Origin: Chitinophaga sp. CF118
Lineage (GTDB): Bacteria; Bacteroidota; Bacteroidia; Chitinophagales; Chitinophagaceae
Direction of reading: 5' to 3'
NCBI RefSeq assembly: GCF_900112615.1
Contig: NZ_FOMK01000003.1
Span: 744,001-808,000, forward strand
Length of the DNA: 64,000 nucleotides
The notes under the pieces: model-generated
What the model was told of the DNA's origin: nothing
Seen by the model: the letters and a program-made list of their open reading frames with translations, nothing else
Database searches by the model: none
Part shown: in pieces, positions 47,023 through 55,296 of the stretch
Layout: each line of letters starts with the position of its first letter
Position numbering within the stretch: the first letter of the stretch is position 1
Position numbers and translations under genes: made by a program

Positions 47023-48376
47023 AGAAAAGAACTTTAACTGGACCAATTGGGCTGGAAATCATTCCTGCATTGCTGAAAATTATTTCGAACCGGAAACCGA
47101 AGCGCAAATAATTGAAGTAATTCAGTTTGCAGGAAAACACCAGAAAAAGATTCGTGTGGTTGGTTCGGGGCATTCTTTTTCTCCCATTGCTATTAGTAAT
47201 GAAATTTTAGTCTCCCTGAAAAACTACCGGAAATTAGTTTCAGTGGGTAAAGATTCCATTAGCTGCCAGGGGGGAATGTATTTGCATGAATTGTATTCAG
47301 TTCTAAAAGAGAACAAGCTATCACTTTCCAATTTTGGAGTCATTAATAAACAAACGGTTGCCGGTGCATTGGCCACTGGCACACACGGGAGTAGTTTGTG
47401 GCACAAGAGTCTCTCTGCAGAAATTGAGAGTTTGCGTATAATAACAGCCTCAGGGGAAGTATTAGAAATAAATAGAGATACTGTAGTGAGGACTGGTGAT
47501 AAAGAATTAAATCTATGGGAAGCCGCTTCCATTTCGTTGGGTATGTTTGGGATCATTTCAGAAGTAACATTTAGATGTGAACCCTTATTTTACCTGAAAT
47601 CAGAGGAGTCCGTTGTTGAGTTTGATGAGTTTATTGATAGCATGGATGACTATGCGAGGCGTTATGAATACTTTAAGGCATGGTGGTTTCCGCATACCAA
47701 TAAAGTATATTTATTTAAAACAGAACGGATAGGAGAGGAGCTGTATAAGGAAAAAGATAAGCTGGAAAGGTTCACTAATGAACAAAAAATGCGTGATCTT
47801 GAAATTGATGCATTAACGGCACCCATGTTTATAAAAAGCAATCATGATCCTTCTTTGATTCCCGGAATCAATACGTATTGTCTTGATTATTTTTTTACTC
47901 CACGTACAAGAATTGGGAACAGTTTCGAGATATTAGTACATGATGAAACCGTACCAATGGTTGTTTCAGAATATGGACTATCTGTTCTTGATAACAATCA
48001 TAAAAAAGCATTAACGGAATTCAGAGATACACTGGAGCATTCTGATCAAAAAATCCATTTCCCTGTAGATCTTCGTTATACTGGCGCTGAAAGTTCATGG
48101 CTCAGCCCATCCTATAATCAGGATACCTTTTATATTGGGATGTGTGTACGTGAATACCGCGAGAAAGAAGTTCATTCATCCATGCAACTGTTTTTCGATG
48201 TGATGAAAAAATACAATGCTTCTCCTAATTGGGGAAAACTTTCAGATCTGTCAAAAACAGCATTAGAAGAAAGATATCCAGGGATGAATGATTTTCGGCA
48301 ACTGAGGAACAGCATGGATCCGAATGGCGTTTTCCAGAACGAATTTATTAAGAATTTTTTTTTTAACTTAAAATAG
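47015..48376 (+). CDS. Aldonolactone oxidase (gulonolactone/galactonolactone/arabinonolactone oxidase family)
   Basis: A 453-residue VAO-type flavoenzyme, cytoplasmic with no signal peptide. The FAD-binding region has VVGSGHSFSPIA with His53 at the position of covalent flavin attachment in animal gulonolactone oxidase; plant galactonolactone dehydrogenase has Leu here. The block GALATGTHGSSL follows. The C-terminal ALO domain ends NWGKLSDL...LRNSMDPNGVFQNEF, where the family motif HWxK is changed to NWGK (Asn405). It would oxidise an L-aldono-1,4-lactone to L-ascorbate, reducing O2 to H2O2 if an oxidase. It overlaps the epimerase gene and is followed by a terminator. Confidence 0.88.
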   Translation: MVEEKNFNWTNWAGNHSCIAENYFEPETEAQIIEVIQFAGKHQKKIRVVGSGHSFSPIAISNEILVSLKNYRKLVSVGKDSISCQGGMYLHELYSVLKENKLSLSNFGVINKQTVAGALATGTHGSSLWHKSLSAEIESLRIITASGEVLEINRDTVVRTGDKELNLWEAASISLGMFGIISEVTFRCEPLFYLKSEESVVEFDEFIDSMDDYARRYEYFKAWWFPHTNKVYLFKTERIGEELYKEKDKLERFTNEQKMRDLEIDALTAPMFIKSNHDPSLIPGINTYCLDYFFTPRTRIGNSFEILVHDETVPMVVSEYGLSVLDNNHKKALTEFRDTLEHSDQKIHFPVDLRYTGAESSWLSPSYNQDTFYIGMCVREYREKEVHSSMQLFFDVMKKYNASPNWGKLSDLSKTALEERYPGMNDFRQLRNSMDPNGVFQNEFIKNFFFNLK

Positions 48377-48433
48377 TCCTCTGCCATATTCTGATATAAC
48401 TTCATTTATATAAGTCCTATGAATCCTATATAT

Positions 48434-48467
48434 AAAGGTTATCCTCTTTTTGAGGGTAGCCTTTTTT
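48434..48467 (+). terminator. Terminator of the ascorbate-type operon
   Basis: AAAGGTTATCCTC pairs with GAGGGTAGCCTTT (two G-U wobbles) around a T5 loop and runs into TTTTTT. It lies 58 bp after the oxidase stop and marks the operon end. Confidence 0.9.
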
Positions 48468-48622
48468 ATAAAGGGGAAACGCTTTTAGTACTACATATTT
48501 TCATCGTCATCGTTTAGCTTCTGAAATGCTTCATGCCTCTAGCCCTCATTTATTGACATTTGTCAAGCCCCACGTGCACCCTGAGCTTTATCTTTGTAAG
48601 AGATAAAAACCTGAGCATAATC

Positions 48623-50113
48623 ATGAAAACGGCTATCACAATCTTTAAATCTAAATACTCAATTGTATTGAGTGTTCTATTATCAGGACTATGTTATTAT
48701 TTCGGAAATGGATTAAATGGAGATTTTTGGTATTTGGTATGGCTTGCTCCGATTCCAATTATTTGCCTTGCTATTGTAAATTCAGCTAAGGTGGCATTTC
48801 TGGCTTCATTTATAACATATTTGATTGGAAGATTAAGTTGGTTTTGGTATTTGGTTAAGGTGGCTACAATGTTACCTGCAATAATTTTTACGTTAGCGCC
48901 AGCATTAGTTTTTGCCTGTATAATAATCATCACCAGATCAACTGCATTAAAATTAAATTCCTGGTATTCACTTTTCGCCTTCCCATTATTTTTTTCAACG
49001 TTTGAATATTTACTCATAAAGTTTGCGCCTGATGGTACAGCGGCAAGCATTGCATATTCTCAAATGAACTGCTTGCCCTTAATACAAATTGCATCTTTAG
49101 CAGGTATTCTCGGTATCACTTTTCTGATTACATTGATACCTTCCTTCATTGCATTCGCATTACTTTTTTGGAAGGATAAGGCGAGTCTTACTTACTTGTC
49201 AATATGTTCTGGTTCTATTATTGGCGGAGTATTATTATTCGGATTTTTGCGTCTGAATAATACCTCATCCAATGATAAAATTAAGGTTGGACTGGTGGTG
49301 ATGGATGAAGAAAAGCACAACAATTCTGATAAGCCCAATGCCATTAAAGATAAAACTGCTGCTGATTTTTATTTAAAACAGATAGACTCTCTTGCCGGCC
49401 ATGGAGTTAGTGTAATACTCTTGCCGGAACGCGCATTAAGTATCGATAAACTATCAGAGAGTGAGATGACTAAATTATTAATCAATGCTGCATCAAAAAA
49501 TAATGTTTACATAATAACCGGTTATACAAATCTCAAAGGTGAAAAAGAATACAATTCAGCAATTGTAATAAATAACAGCGGGAATATTGTTGCTGACTAT
49601 AACAAGGCTCATTTGGTAACAGGCCTGGAAAGCCAATTCATTCCGGGCAATAATATTGGCTTATTTAAGCTAAATAATCTTCAGGCAGGTATTGCGATTT
49701 GTAAAGATTTGGATTTTCAGGATTATATCCGCCAATATGGTAAAAACAACCCCAACCTCTTATTTGTACCAGCGTGGGATTTTGTAGTGGATGACTGGCT
49801 TCATTCCCGTATGGCAATATTAAGGGGAGTTGAAAATGGATTTTCGGAAGTTAGAGCAGCAAGAGTAGGGAAATTGACAATTAGCGACTGTTATGGAAGA
49901 GTTAATTATGAATCCAGCAGTTCTAATCTACAAGCGGCATCTTTAATTGGATATGTTCCTACGCAACGATTTGATACATTTTATATAAGATTTGGAGATT
50001 GGGTGGGTGTGTTTAGTCTTTTATTATCAGCCTTTTTGGTATTTATCGCATATACAAAGAATCATCTTTTTGATTTCAAACGGCTCAATGTTTCGGGAGA
50101 TATACCCAGGTAG
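48623..50113 (+). CDS. Apolipoprotein N-acyltransferase-like membrane protein
   Basis: A 496-residue protein from ATG 48623. About six to seven transmembrane helices fill residues 10-215, then a nitrilase domain with catalytic Glu269 (VILLPERAL), Lys328 (YNKAHLV) and Cys360 (AICKDLDF), and a final transmembrane helix (SLLLSAFLVFIAY). This is the Lnt architecture, which acylates the N-terminus of lipoproteins in the inner membrane. It is a diverged member and could be a second copy or use another amine. Its last 52 bp overlap the convergent Crp-type gene. Confidence 0.87.
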   Translation: MKTAITIFKSKYSIVLSVLLSGLCYYFGNGLNGDFWYLVWLAPIPIICLAIVNSAKVAFLASFITYLIGRLSWFWYLVKVATMLPAIIFTLAPALVFACIIIITRSTALKLNSWYSLFAFPLFFSTFEYLLIKFAPDGTAASIAYSQMNCLPLIQIASLAGILGITFLITLIPSFIAFALLFWKDKASLTYLSICSGSIIGGVLLFGFLRLNNTSSNDKIKVGLVVMDEEKHNNSDKPNAIKDKTAADFYLKQIDSLAGHGVSVILLPERALSIDKLSESEMTKLLINAASKNNVYIITGYTNLKGEKEYNSAIVINNSGNIVADYNKAHLVTGLESQFIPGNNIGLFKLNNLQAGIAICKDLDFQDYIRQYGKNNPNLLFVPAWDFVVDDWLHSRMAILRGVENGFSEVRAARVGKLTISDCYGRVNYESSSSNLQAASLIGYVPTQRFDTFYIRFGDWVGVFSLLLSAFLVFIAYTKNHLFDFKRLNVSGDIPR

Positions 50114-50631
50114 TCGGCTATTATCCTGGCAGGAAGGCGCTTGATCATTTCGGGGTTATCTTTCATTAGTAAATGATATCGTTCTGCAGAATCTGTAGTT
50201 ATTAAACTTTCTATGCGTCGTATCGCTTTAATATACTCTTTTTCCACCTCGATGCGGTCCATGGTCTCCCAGCCGGGAATATTCTGATAAAGTAATTCGC
50301 GATCTTCATAACTAAGTACCAGCAGTTCTGAAGGTTCCAGGCTTTGTATAGATGCTACTGATGGCTCCTTTAGGATGAAACTTGGGAACGCGGTACCCAT
50401 TCTGCCCTCAAATATCAGGAAGCGGGTCGACTCTATCCCATCTTCATTAGTTAGAAAAATCCGCAGGCAACCTTTGATTACAAAGTACAGGTGTCTGGCA
50501 ATTGATCCTGCCTGAACTAATATTTCATTTCTTTCCGTAGACTTTTGTATGAAATATTTATCAACAAGCTCTTCCTGATCCGGAGATAACTCTATTTTTC
50601 CTGCTAAATATTTTTTTAACACCGGGTGCAT
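50062..50631 (-). CDS. Crp/Fnr-family transcriptional regulator
   Basis: A 189-residue regulator from ATG 50631 (MHPVLKKYLAGKIELSPDQ). The frame is open for another 70 codons, but those overlap the NagD-like start and lack family similarity. The cyclic-nucleotide-binding domain is visible (ILVQAGSIARHLYFVIKGCL, TRFLIFEGRMGTAFPSF) and the C-terminal HTH ends RIIADYLGISPETLSRLKSK. It overlaps the 3' end of the Lnt-like gene tail to tail. Confidence 0.9.
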   Translation of the reverse strand: MHPVLKKYLAGKIELSPDQEELVDKYFIQKSTERNEILVQAGSIARHLYFVIKGCLRIFLTNEDGIESTRFLIFEGRMGTAFPSFILKEPSVASIQSLEPSELLVLSYEDRELLYQNIPGWETMDRIEVEKEYIKAIRRIESLITTDSAERYHLLMKDNPEMIKRLPARIIADYLGISPETLSRLKSKR

Positions 50632-50806
50632 TATCAAATATAAAGTTTTTGTGCTGGCATTTAGTAGGAAATTTACCCGTTTGGGTACGGTATTTTCCTG
50701 GCAATAATAGTAGAAGCTTTTCTGTCTGTTGTCTTTAGATATGCTATATTTGTTAAATCTGGGAATGCCGGACTTTAGATAGTCTTTATACAAAAAGCAT
50801 AAATAT

Positions 50807-51580
50807 ATGAAACACGGACTTTTGATTGACATGGATGGCGTCATTTATAGCGGAGAAACGTTAATTGAAGGCGCGGATAAATTTATTGGGGATTTGCTTA
50901 AAAATGATATCCCTTTTACTTTTATGACCAATAATAGTCAGAGAACAAGGCTAGATGCTGTGCGGAAACTTAAGCTGCTTGGTATTGAAGTTACTGAAAA
51001 CCATATTTATACAAGCGCTATGGCTACAGGTAAATTTCTTGGGGACCAAAGTGCTCAGGCTACAGCATACGTTTTGGGTGAAGGTGGACTGTTAACGAGT
51101 TTGCATGAAAATGGTATTAGCCTCGTGAATTCGGACCCGGAATTTGTAGTTTTAGGAGAAGGTAGGAACTTCACATTAGAGATGGTTCAGCGTGCCGTAG
51201 ATATGATCCTGGCAGGTGCAAAATTTATTACCACCAACAGGGATCCTTCTCCGAAAAAACCAGGATGGAATAACTTAGGTATTGCTGCCACAACCGCAAT
51301 GATTGAGGAAGCCACTGGAAGAAAGGCTTTTGTTACCGGAAAACCCAGCCCTGTGATGATGCGTTATGCACGGAAATATTTAGGACTTGAAACAGCTGAA
51401 ACAACCGTTGTGGGGGATACTATGGAAACGGATATACAAGGAGGTGTACAAATGGGATATAAAACAATTCTGGTGCTTTCCGGGATTGCAAAAAAAGAAG
51501 ATTTAAGTCAGTATGCCTTTAAACCGGATTTGATAGTAAGTTCTGTTGATCAAATTGAACTCCCTTTAAAATGGTGGTAA
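50807..51580 (+). CDS. HAD-superfamily IIA hydrolase, NagD-like phosphatase
   Basis: A 257-residue cytoplasmic phosphatase. HAD motif I is LLIDMDGVIYSG, motif II TFMTNNSQRTR, the Lys motif FVTGKPSP, and motif IV VVGDTMETDIQGG. The cap is of the IIA type. NagD relatives dephosphorylate nucleoside monophosphates or sugar phosphates. The substrate here is unknown. Confidence 0.94.
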   Translation: MKHGLLIDMDGVIYSGETLIEGADKFIGDLLKNDIPFTFMTNNSQRTRLDAVRKLKLLGIEVTENHIYTSAMATGKFLGDQSAQATAYVLGEGGLLTSLHENGISLVNSDPEFVVLGEGRNFTLEMVQRAVDMILAGAKFITTNRDPSPKKPGWNNLGIAATTAMIEEATGRKAFVTGKPSPVMMRYARKYLGLETAETTVVGDTMETDIQGGVQMGYKTILVLSGIAKKEDLSQYAFKPDLIVSSVDQIELPLKWW

Positions 51581-51592
51581 ATCTGTAAATCA

Positions 51593-51934
51593 ATGGGAAA
51601 TAAAAAGCTATTTTATAGTCCTCTGGCATCTTTTATTATATTTCTTGTGATAGTTGCCAAGGATATATTAGTTGGTTATTTTGAAATAATTCCCATAAGA
51701 AGTCCTCAGAATAGGTTAGTTAGCTGGTTTTTAATTTTACCACTTATAATTATTGGGTTTATCTTATCAATAAAAATAGTTAAACATTACTATAATTACA
51801 TAATTAGTAACCGTAGGGTTCTAGTAGATTGGGTTTTATTATTATCTCTTCCCACGTTCTTGTATATATCATATTTCGTTATTCGATTGATTGTTGGTAT
51901 CTGTTACTTTCGGGACTTACTTCCGGCCAATTAA
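51593..51934 (+). CDS. Hypothetical membrane protein
   Basis: A 113-residue protein with three hydrophobic helices (near residues 10-28, 45-62 and 82-105), starting 12 bp after the NagD-like stop. I do not recognise a family. Co-transcription with its neighbours is likely from spacing alone. Confidence 0.55.
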   Translation: MGNKKLFYSPLASFIIFLVIVAKDILVGYFEIIPIRSPQNRLVSWFLILPLIIIGFILSIKIVKHYYNYIISNRRVLVDWVLLLSLPTFLYISYFVIRLIVGICYFRDLLPAN

Positions 51935-51967
51935 ACTCTTTAAGCACAATAATAACTAACGTACTTA

Positions 51968-52426
51968 ATGAACCAAGTAAATAAGATCTTAAGGAAGATA
52001 AAAAGGAACTTAAGAAGGATAAACCAGAATTTAAGATGGATAAACAAGCCACTATTTATATTGCCGGCACTTGTAGTCTTTGCCTTTGTAATAACTATTA
52101 AAGACTCTAATAAAAGGGTCAGACTTATAAATAACTTCTCAATCGCAGACGGTATTGTCAAGCACTTTAGTACTAACTCAAGGTCTGCTAATGGTATTGA
52201 TTATAGGTTTGAGATAAATGGAAAATTGTATACCAGTAGTGATGCCTATCCTAATATTAATGGTCAGATAGGTGAAGACCTTACCGGTCATCATTTTCCG
52301 GTTGCTTACCAGATCGGCGACACCAATAATAATACAATGTTGATAGCTCCTGCAGACTTTAAAAGGTTCCATATAGCATTTCCAGATAGTCTGTCATGGG
52401 TTATAAAATATCTTGATCTCGAATAA
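51968..52426 (+). CDS. Hypothetical single-pass protein with heptad repeats
   Basis: A 152-residue protein. Residues 7-27 are three heptads (ILRKIKR, NLRRINQ, NLRWINK), very basic, followed by one transmembrane helix (FILPALVVFAFVITI) and an outward domain (RFEINGKLYTSSDAYPN, VAYQIGDTNNNTMLIAP). The N-terminal helix is amphipathic and should lie on the inner membrane. The family is not recognised; the outer part recalls DUF3592-like domains. It is near the previous membrane-protein gene. Confidence 0.7.
   Translation: MNQVNKILRKIKRNLRRINQNLRWINKPLFILPALVVFAFVITIKDSNKRVRLINNFSIADGIVKHFSTNSRSANGIDYRFEINGKLYTSSDAYPNINGQIGEDLTGHHFPVAYQIGDTNNNTMLIAPADFKRFHIAFPDSLSWVIKYLDLE
51986..52048 (+). repeat. 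Three 21-bp tandem repeats inside a gene
   Basis: Three imperfect 21-bp units (51986-52006, 52007-52027, 52028-52048) share the core (AAT/ATC)TTA(A/G)G..(G/A)ATAAA and encode heptads of the pattern [IN]LR[KRW]I[KN]x. Confidence 0.8.
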
Positions 52427-52488
52427 TAATACTGAATATGAATAACAAAAACTAACACTCCCATTGCAAAATAAAAATGTAATTTTTA

Positions 52489-52529
52489 ATTCCCCTGTAT
52501 ACCCAACTAAAAAGGGCATACAGGGGAAT
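52489..52529. terminator. Bidirectional terminator between convergent genes
   Basis: ATTCCCCTGTAT pairs with ATACAGGGGAAT, and CCC with GGG after one mismatch, around a 9-nt loop AACTAAAAA. It lies between the heptad-repeat gene and the glucanase gene. Confidence 0.85.
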
Positions 52530-52554
52530 GTTCTTAATTGTAAAGTACAGTTAC

Positions 52555-54726
52555 TTACTGCTTTAATATCTTAACCCGTTTTTGATTACCATCTTTACGG
52601 TCTATAGCGATAATGTATATTCCAGGTGTCAGAGAGGATACGGAAATTGTGCTCCCCGGGTTTTTAACTTTCATGATCTCATGACCACTGATATCATAAA
52701 TGCTAAGTGTTCTGACTTTGTCATTACCACGAAGATATAGTTGTTCACTCACAGGATTTGGCGACAGCACAATTGTGTTGTCATCTACTGTTTGTTCTGT
52801 CTGCATGGCAAGTCTGGCAGATGAAACCTTGGTAATAGTAAGGTAATTGAGATTGATTCCACCAGTGGCAGTGGCAATACCGATGTCATATGTTCCGGCA
52901 GGCAATGTTACTGTATGTGAAACATCAGCCCAGTTTTGCCATCCGCCGGTATTAGGTATAACAACGGAGCCCAGCTGTGTAGCGCCGGCATCTTTTTCCA
53001 GTCGCAGGGACTTGTTAGCGTAAGGGCTTGCTACACGATATTTCACAATGTAGGAACCAGCTACAGGAATTGTTACATTATAAGACATCCAGTCTCCAGC
53101 GTCTATCGAACCAACATTCTGTCCTCCACCTGCATCGGTTGTTGTTTCTACAATTATGCCTGCCATATAGTTGTAACTCTCAGCCTGAATTACAGTTGAT
53201 GAAACATTGGATTCCACTTTCAAAGAAGTTGTTACATCGTTCCAGCTATTGTCAACCAGGCAATTATCGTCTGCTGTCAGAACAAGTGTTGAGCCACTGA
53301 AATTGTCATCCTGATAGAGGGTAACCTTATATCCCGAAGTCACCTTGATAGAGGAAATATCATCATTCAGGATACCCAGTGCTTTCATTTGACTGAGGGT
53401 ATAAGTTCCGGTACTGAGACCTACTGCAGACCCGCTATAGTTGCAGTCCTTATAGGCTATTGCAGCACCGCTTGGTGTCTGGCCGGAAAACCCTCCGATG
53501 GTAACGGTGGCCCGTACAGGAGAGGGCGCGTTGATCGTTGAAGATTGGTTAAATACGTCGTCGTAACAAAATGCATAAGTCTGGCTGTTATAGCTGATAT
53601 CGCTGCGGTGCCAGAATTTGCAATACCAGTTGTAAGGGCCGGTCTGATAATAGCCGGATGCAGTGGAAAAATCCTGCGTAACACCAGTTCCCAGTGTCAG
53701 ATTGATAGCATGGCGGTTAATTGCAGCGCATATCTGTGCCTGCACAACTTTATCCCATTGTCCGCCAGCAGCCATAACACCACTGCCTTCCATGACTTCA
53801 ATATTGGTAGGCTTGTTTGATATAGTTCCCACGGCTCCGTCGGAAGTCCTGGTAAATGTGAATACGTTTCCAGATACACGACCGCTCCAGGTACCTGCAT
53901 CACCTGCGTTGAAAATCAGGTTACCACTGCTGTACTTAGACCAGATGGCATCAATATAGGAACCGAAATAATTAGCCTGTGCTCCACCGCTCTGAAAGGC
54001 AGGTGTCTTTGAAGGAAACTTGATGATACCATTGGTAGCATCATAGCATCCCGCAAATTCAGCAGGTGCGGTAGACTGCCATTGTGAAAGGATCTGACTG
54101 TGAGATATCAACTCGCCCACCTTTTGATAGAAACCGGAATTACCCCATACCTCAAGGCCCATAGGGAATTGGTAACTATCCACGCGGGTAGTGTTAACCC
54201 AAAGACCATTTGATGCATTTGTGAGTTCAATCGTTTCAAACCGGATACCCTGGTTGGGATCAGTAGGGTTGGCAAGATTGGGTGCTGCATAACCACTTGG
54301 CGCACCGGATGCGCCAAAGAAATAAAGAAATAACTGTGAGTTAAAAGAAATCAGCATACGGCATCCTGCAATACCTGGAATGTTGATTGTCTTATTGGGT
54401 ATCTCACTGAGTCGTGCAAAACAGTTTGCATAACGACCGTTACCTCCCGGTCCCTGATTACCGCCAATAACTGGTCCGGCTACTGTGTTGTTAGATACAT
54501 TCATCAGATTGACAGCACCGGTTTTGGTGTCAATCCAGACGTGATTGCCGTTGACAATACCAACAATTGCTACATACACATTGCCATCAGCATACGTTGA
54601 GTTGTTGGACAATGTAAAGGGAAATGTAGTTTGGGCCTGTACTTTGCTTCCGACCGAAATGGCTAATGCAAGCAAAAAGAGCATGCGGGTACATAGTACC
54701 CCGAGGGAAAAGGGTCTGATTTTCAT
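52555..54726 (-). CDS. Secreted GH64 beta-1,3-glucanase with crystallin-like, CBM6 and T9SS domains
   Basis: A 723-residue exported enzyme with signal peptide ending VQA. Residues about 32-400 are a GH64-type domain (VYVAIVGIVNGNHVW, WVNTTRVDSYQFPMGLEVWG), a family that cuts laminarin-type beta-1,3-glucan. A beta/gamma-crystallin-like Greek-key domain (about 415-510, YKDCNYSGSAVGL and YQDDNFSGSTLVL) follows, then a CBM6 domain (about 515-640, IQAESYNYMAG, VGSIDAGDWMSY, LNYLTI). A type IX secretion sorting domain ends the protein (SPNPVSEQLYL ... RVKILKQ). It would be secreted to degrade fungal or algal beta-glucan. Confidence 0.9.
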   Translation of the reverse strand: MKIRPFSLGVLCTRMLFLLALAISVGSKVQAQTTFPFTLSNNSTYADGNVYVAIVGIVNGNHVWIDTKTGAVNLMNVSNNTVAGPVIGGNQGPGGNGRYANCFARLSEIPNKTINIPGIAGCRMLISFNSQLFLYFFGASGAPSGYAAPNLANPTDPNQGIRFETIELTNASNGLWVNTTRVDSYQFPMGLEVWGNSGFYQKVGELISHSQILSQWQSTAPAEFAGCYDATNGIIKFPSKTPAFQSGGAQANYFGSYIDAIWSKYSSGNLIFNAGDAGTWSGRVSGNVFTFTRTSDGAVGTISNKPTNIEVMEGSGVMAAGGQWDKVVQAQICAAINRHAINLTLGTGVTQDFSTASGYYQTGPYNWYCKFWHRSDISYNSQTYAFCYDDVFNQSSTINAPSPVRATVTIGGFSGQTPSGAAIAYKDCNYSGSAVGLSTGTYTLSQMKALGILNDDISSIKVTSGYKVTLYQDDNFSGSTLVLTADDNCLVDNSWNDVTTSLKVESNVSSTVIQAESYNYMAGIIVETTTDAGGGQNVGSIDAGDWMSYNVTIPVAGSYIVKYRVASPYANKSLRLEKDAGATQLGSVVIPNTGGWQNWADVSHTVTLPAGTYDIGIATATGGINLNYLTITKVSSARLAMQTEQTVDDNTIVLSPNPVSEQLYLRGNDKVRTLSIYDISGHEIMKVKNPGSTISVSSLTPGIYIIAIDRKDGNQKRVKILKQ

Positions 54727-54880
54727 AGATTATAGATGTTATGTAAAAAAAATTATATCTGCTAATTTAAATGAATTATCCCAGAAATTAGCGGGACGAA
54801 CGATTTGCTGTTATTTGAAATAGATGAGCATCCGAAATATTACGCTGAAGGGGACAATGGAAATCAGTTTAAACAGATAT

Positions 54881-54917
54881 GCCATTTGAAAGAATTAATG
54901 TAATACTTTCAAATGGC
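54881..54917. repeat. Hairpin in the glucanase/HTH intergenic region
   Basis: GCCATTTGAAAG pairs with CTTTCAAATGGC (12 bp, perfect) around a 13-nt loop. It lies 155 bp upstream of the glucanase start, in a 570-bp gap (54727-55296) that otherwise shows only the promoter of the GNAT-like gene and a low-complexity A/T-rich stretch. Confidence 0.6.
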
Positions 54918-55250
54918 GCCGACACAAATATATGATTCGAATACTTACCTATTCATTGGATATTAAAGTGCGAAACTCCCTGTAGTAGATGGTTTGCTGC
55001 TTTAATTTAATCCCGTCAAACTGATTTATTCCTTAAAATAAAAGTTAAACATCTCCATTGGATGTTAGAGTATTTTATCCGGGTTTATTTTTCCCGAATG
55101 ATAAATTTTATTTAAATTAGCTTTATTGAAGATTGTTAATTCCATCAACTCCAATCATTCTTTTTCCTAATTTCTGAGAACAAAATTCCAAACCTGCCTG
55201 ATAACGGAACGTTATTTCAATAAGGTAATGTTTACAAAAAATGTAAATAG

Positions 55251-55283
55251 TTTACTTTTTTTGTAATCTTTTGTTTATATTTG
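55251..55283 (+). promoter_or_regulatory. Bacteroidota-type promoter of the GNAT/HTH pair
   Basis: TTTA (55251-55254), 21 nt, then TATATTTG (55276-55283), a full match to the -7 consensus TAnnTTTG with one mismatch in the -33 TTTG. Transcription would begin only about 7 nt before the ATG at 55297, so the mRNA would be nearly leaderless. Confidence 0.55.
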
Positions 55284-55296
55284 TAATACAGGATAA

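Noticed and set aside
44456..48376. Alternative reading of the operon as capsule or LPS sugar synthesis
   Set aside because: GDP-mannose epimerases occur in glycan loci, but no glycosyltransferase is nearby, and a Nudix hydrolase, an aldose dehydrogenase and an aldonolactone oxidase would destroy rather than use the activated sugar.
50632..50844. N-terminal extension of the Crp-type regulator by 71 codons
   Set aside because: The added residues do not fit the family and would overlap the start of the NagD-like gene; the Met at 50631 matches typical relatives.
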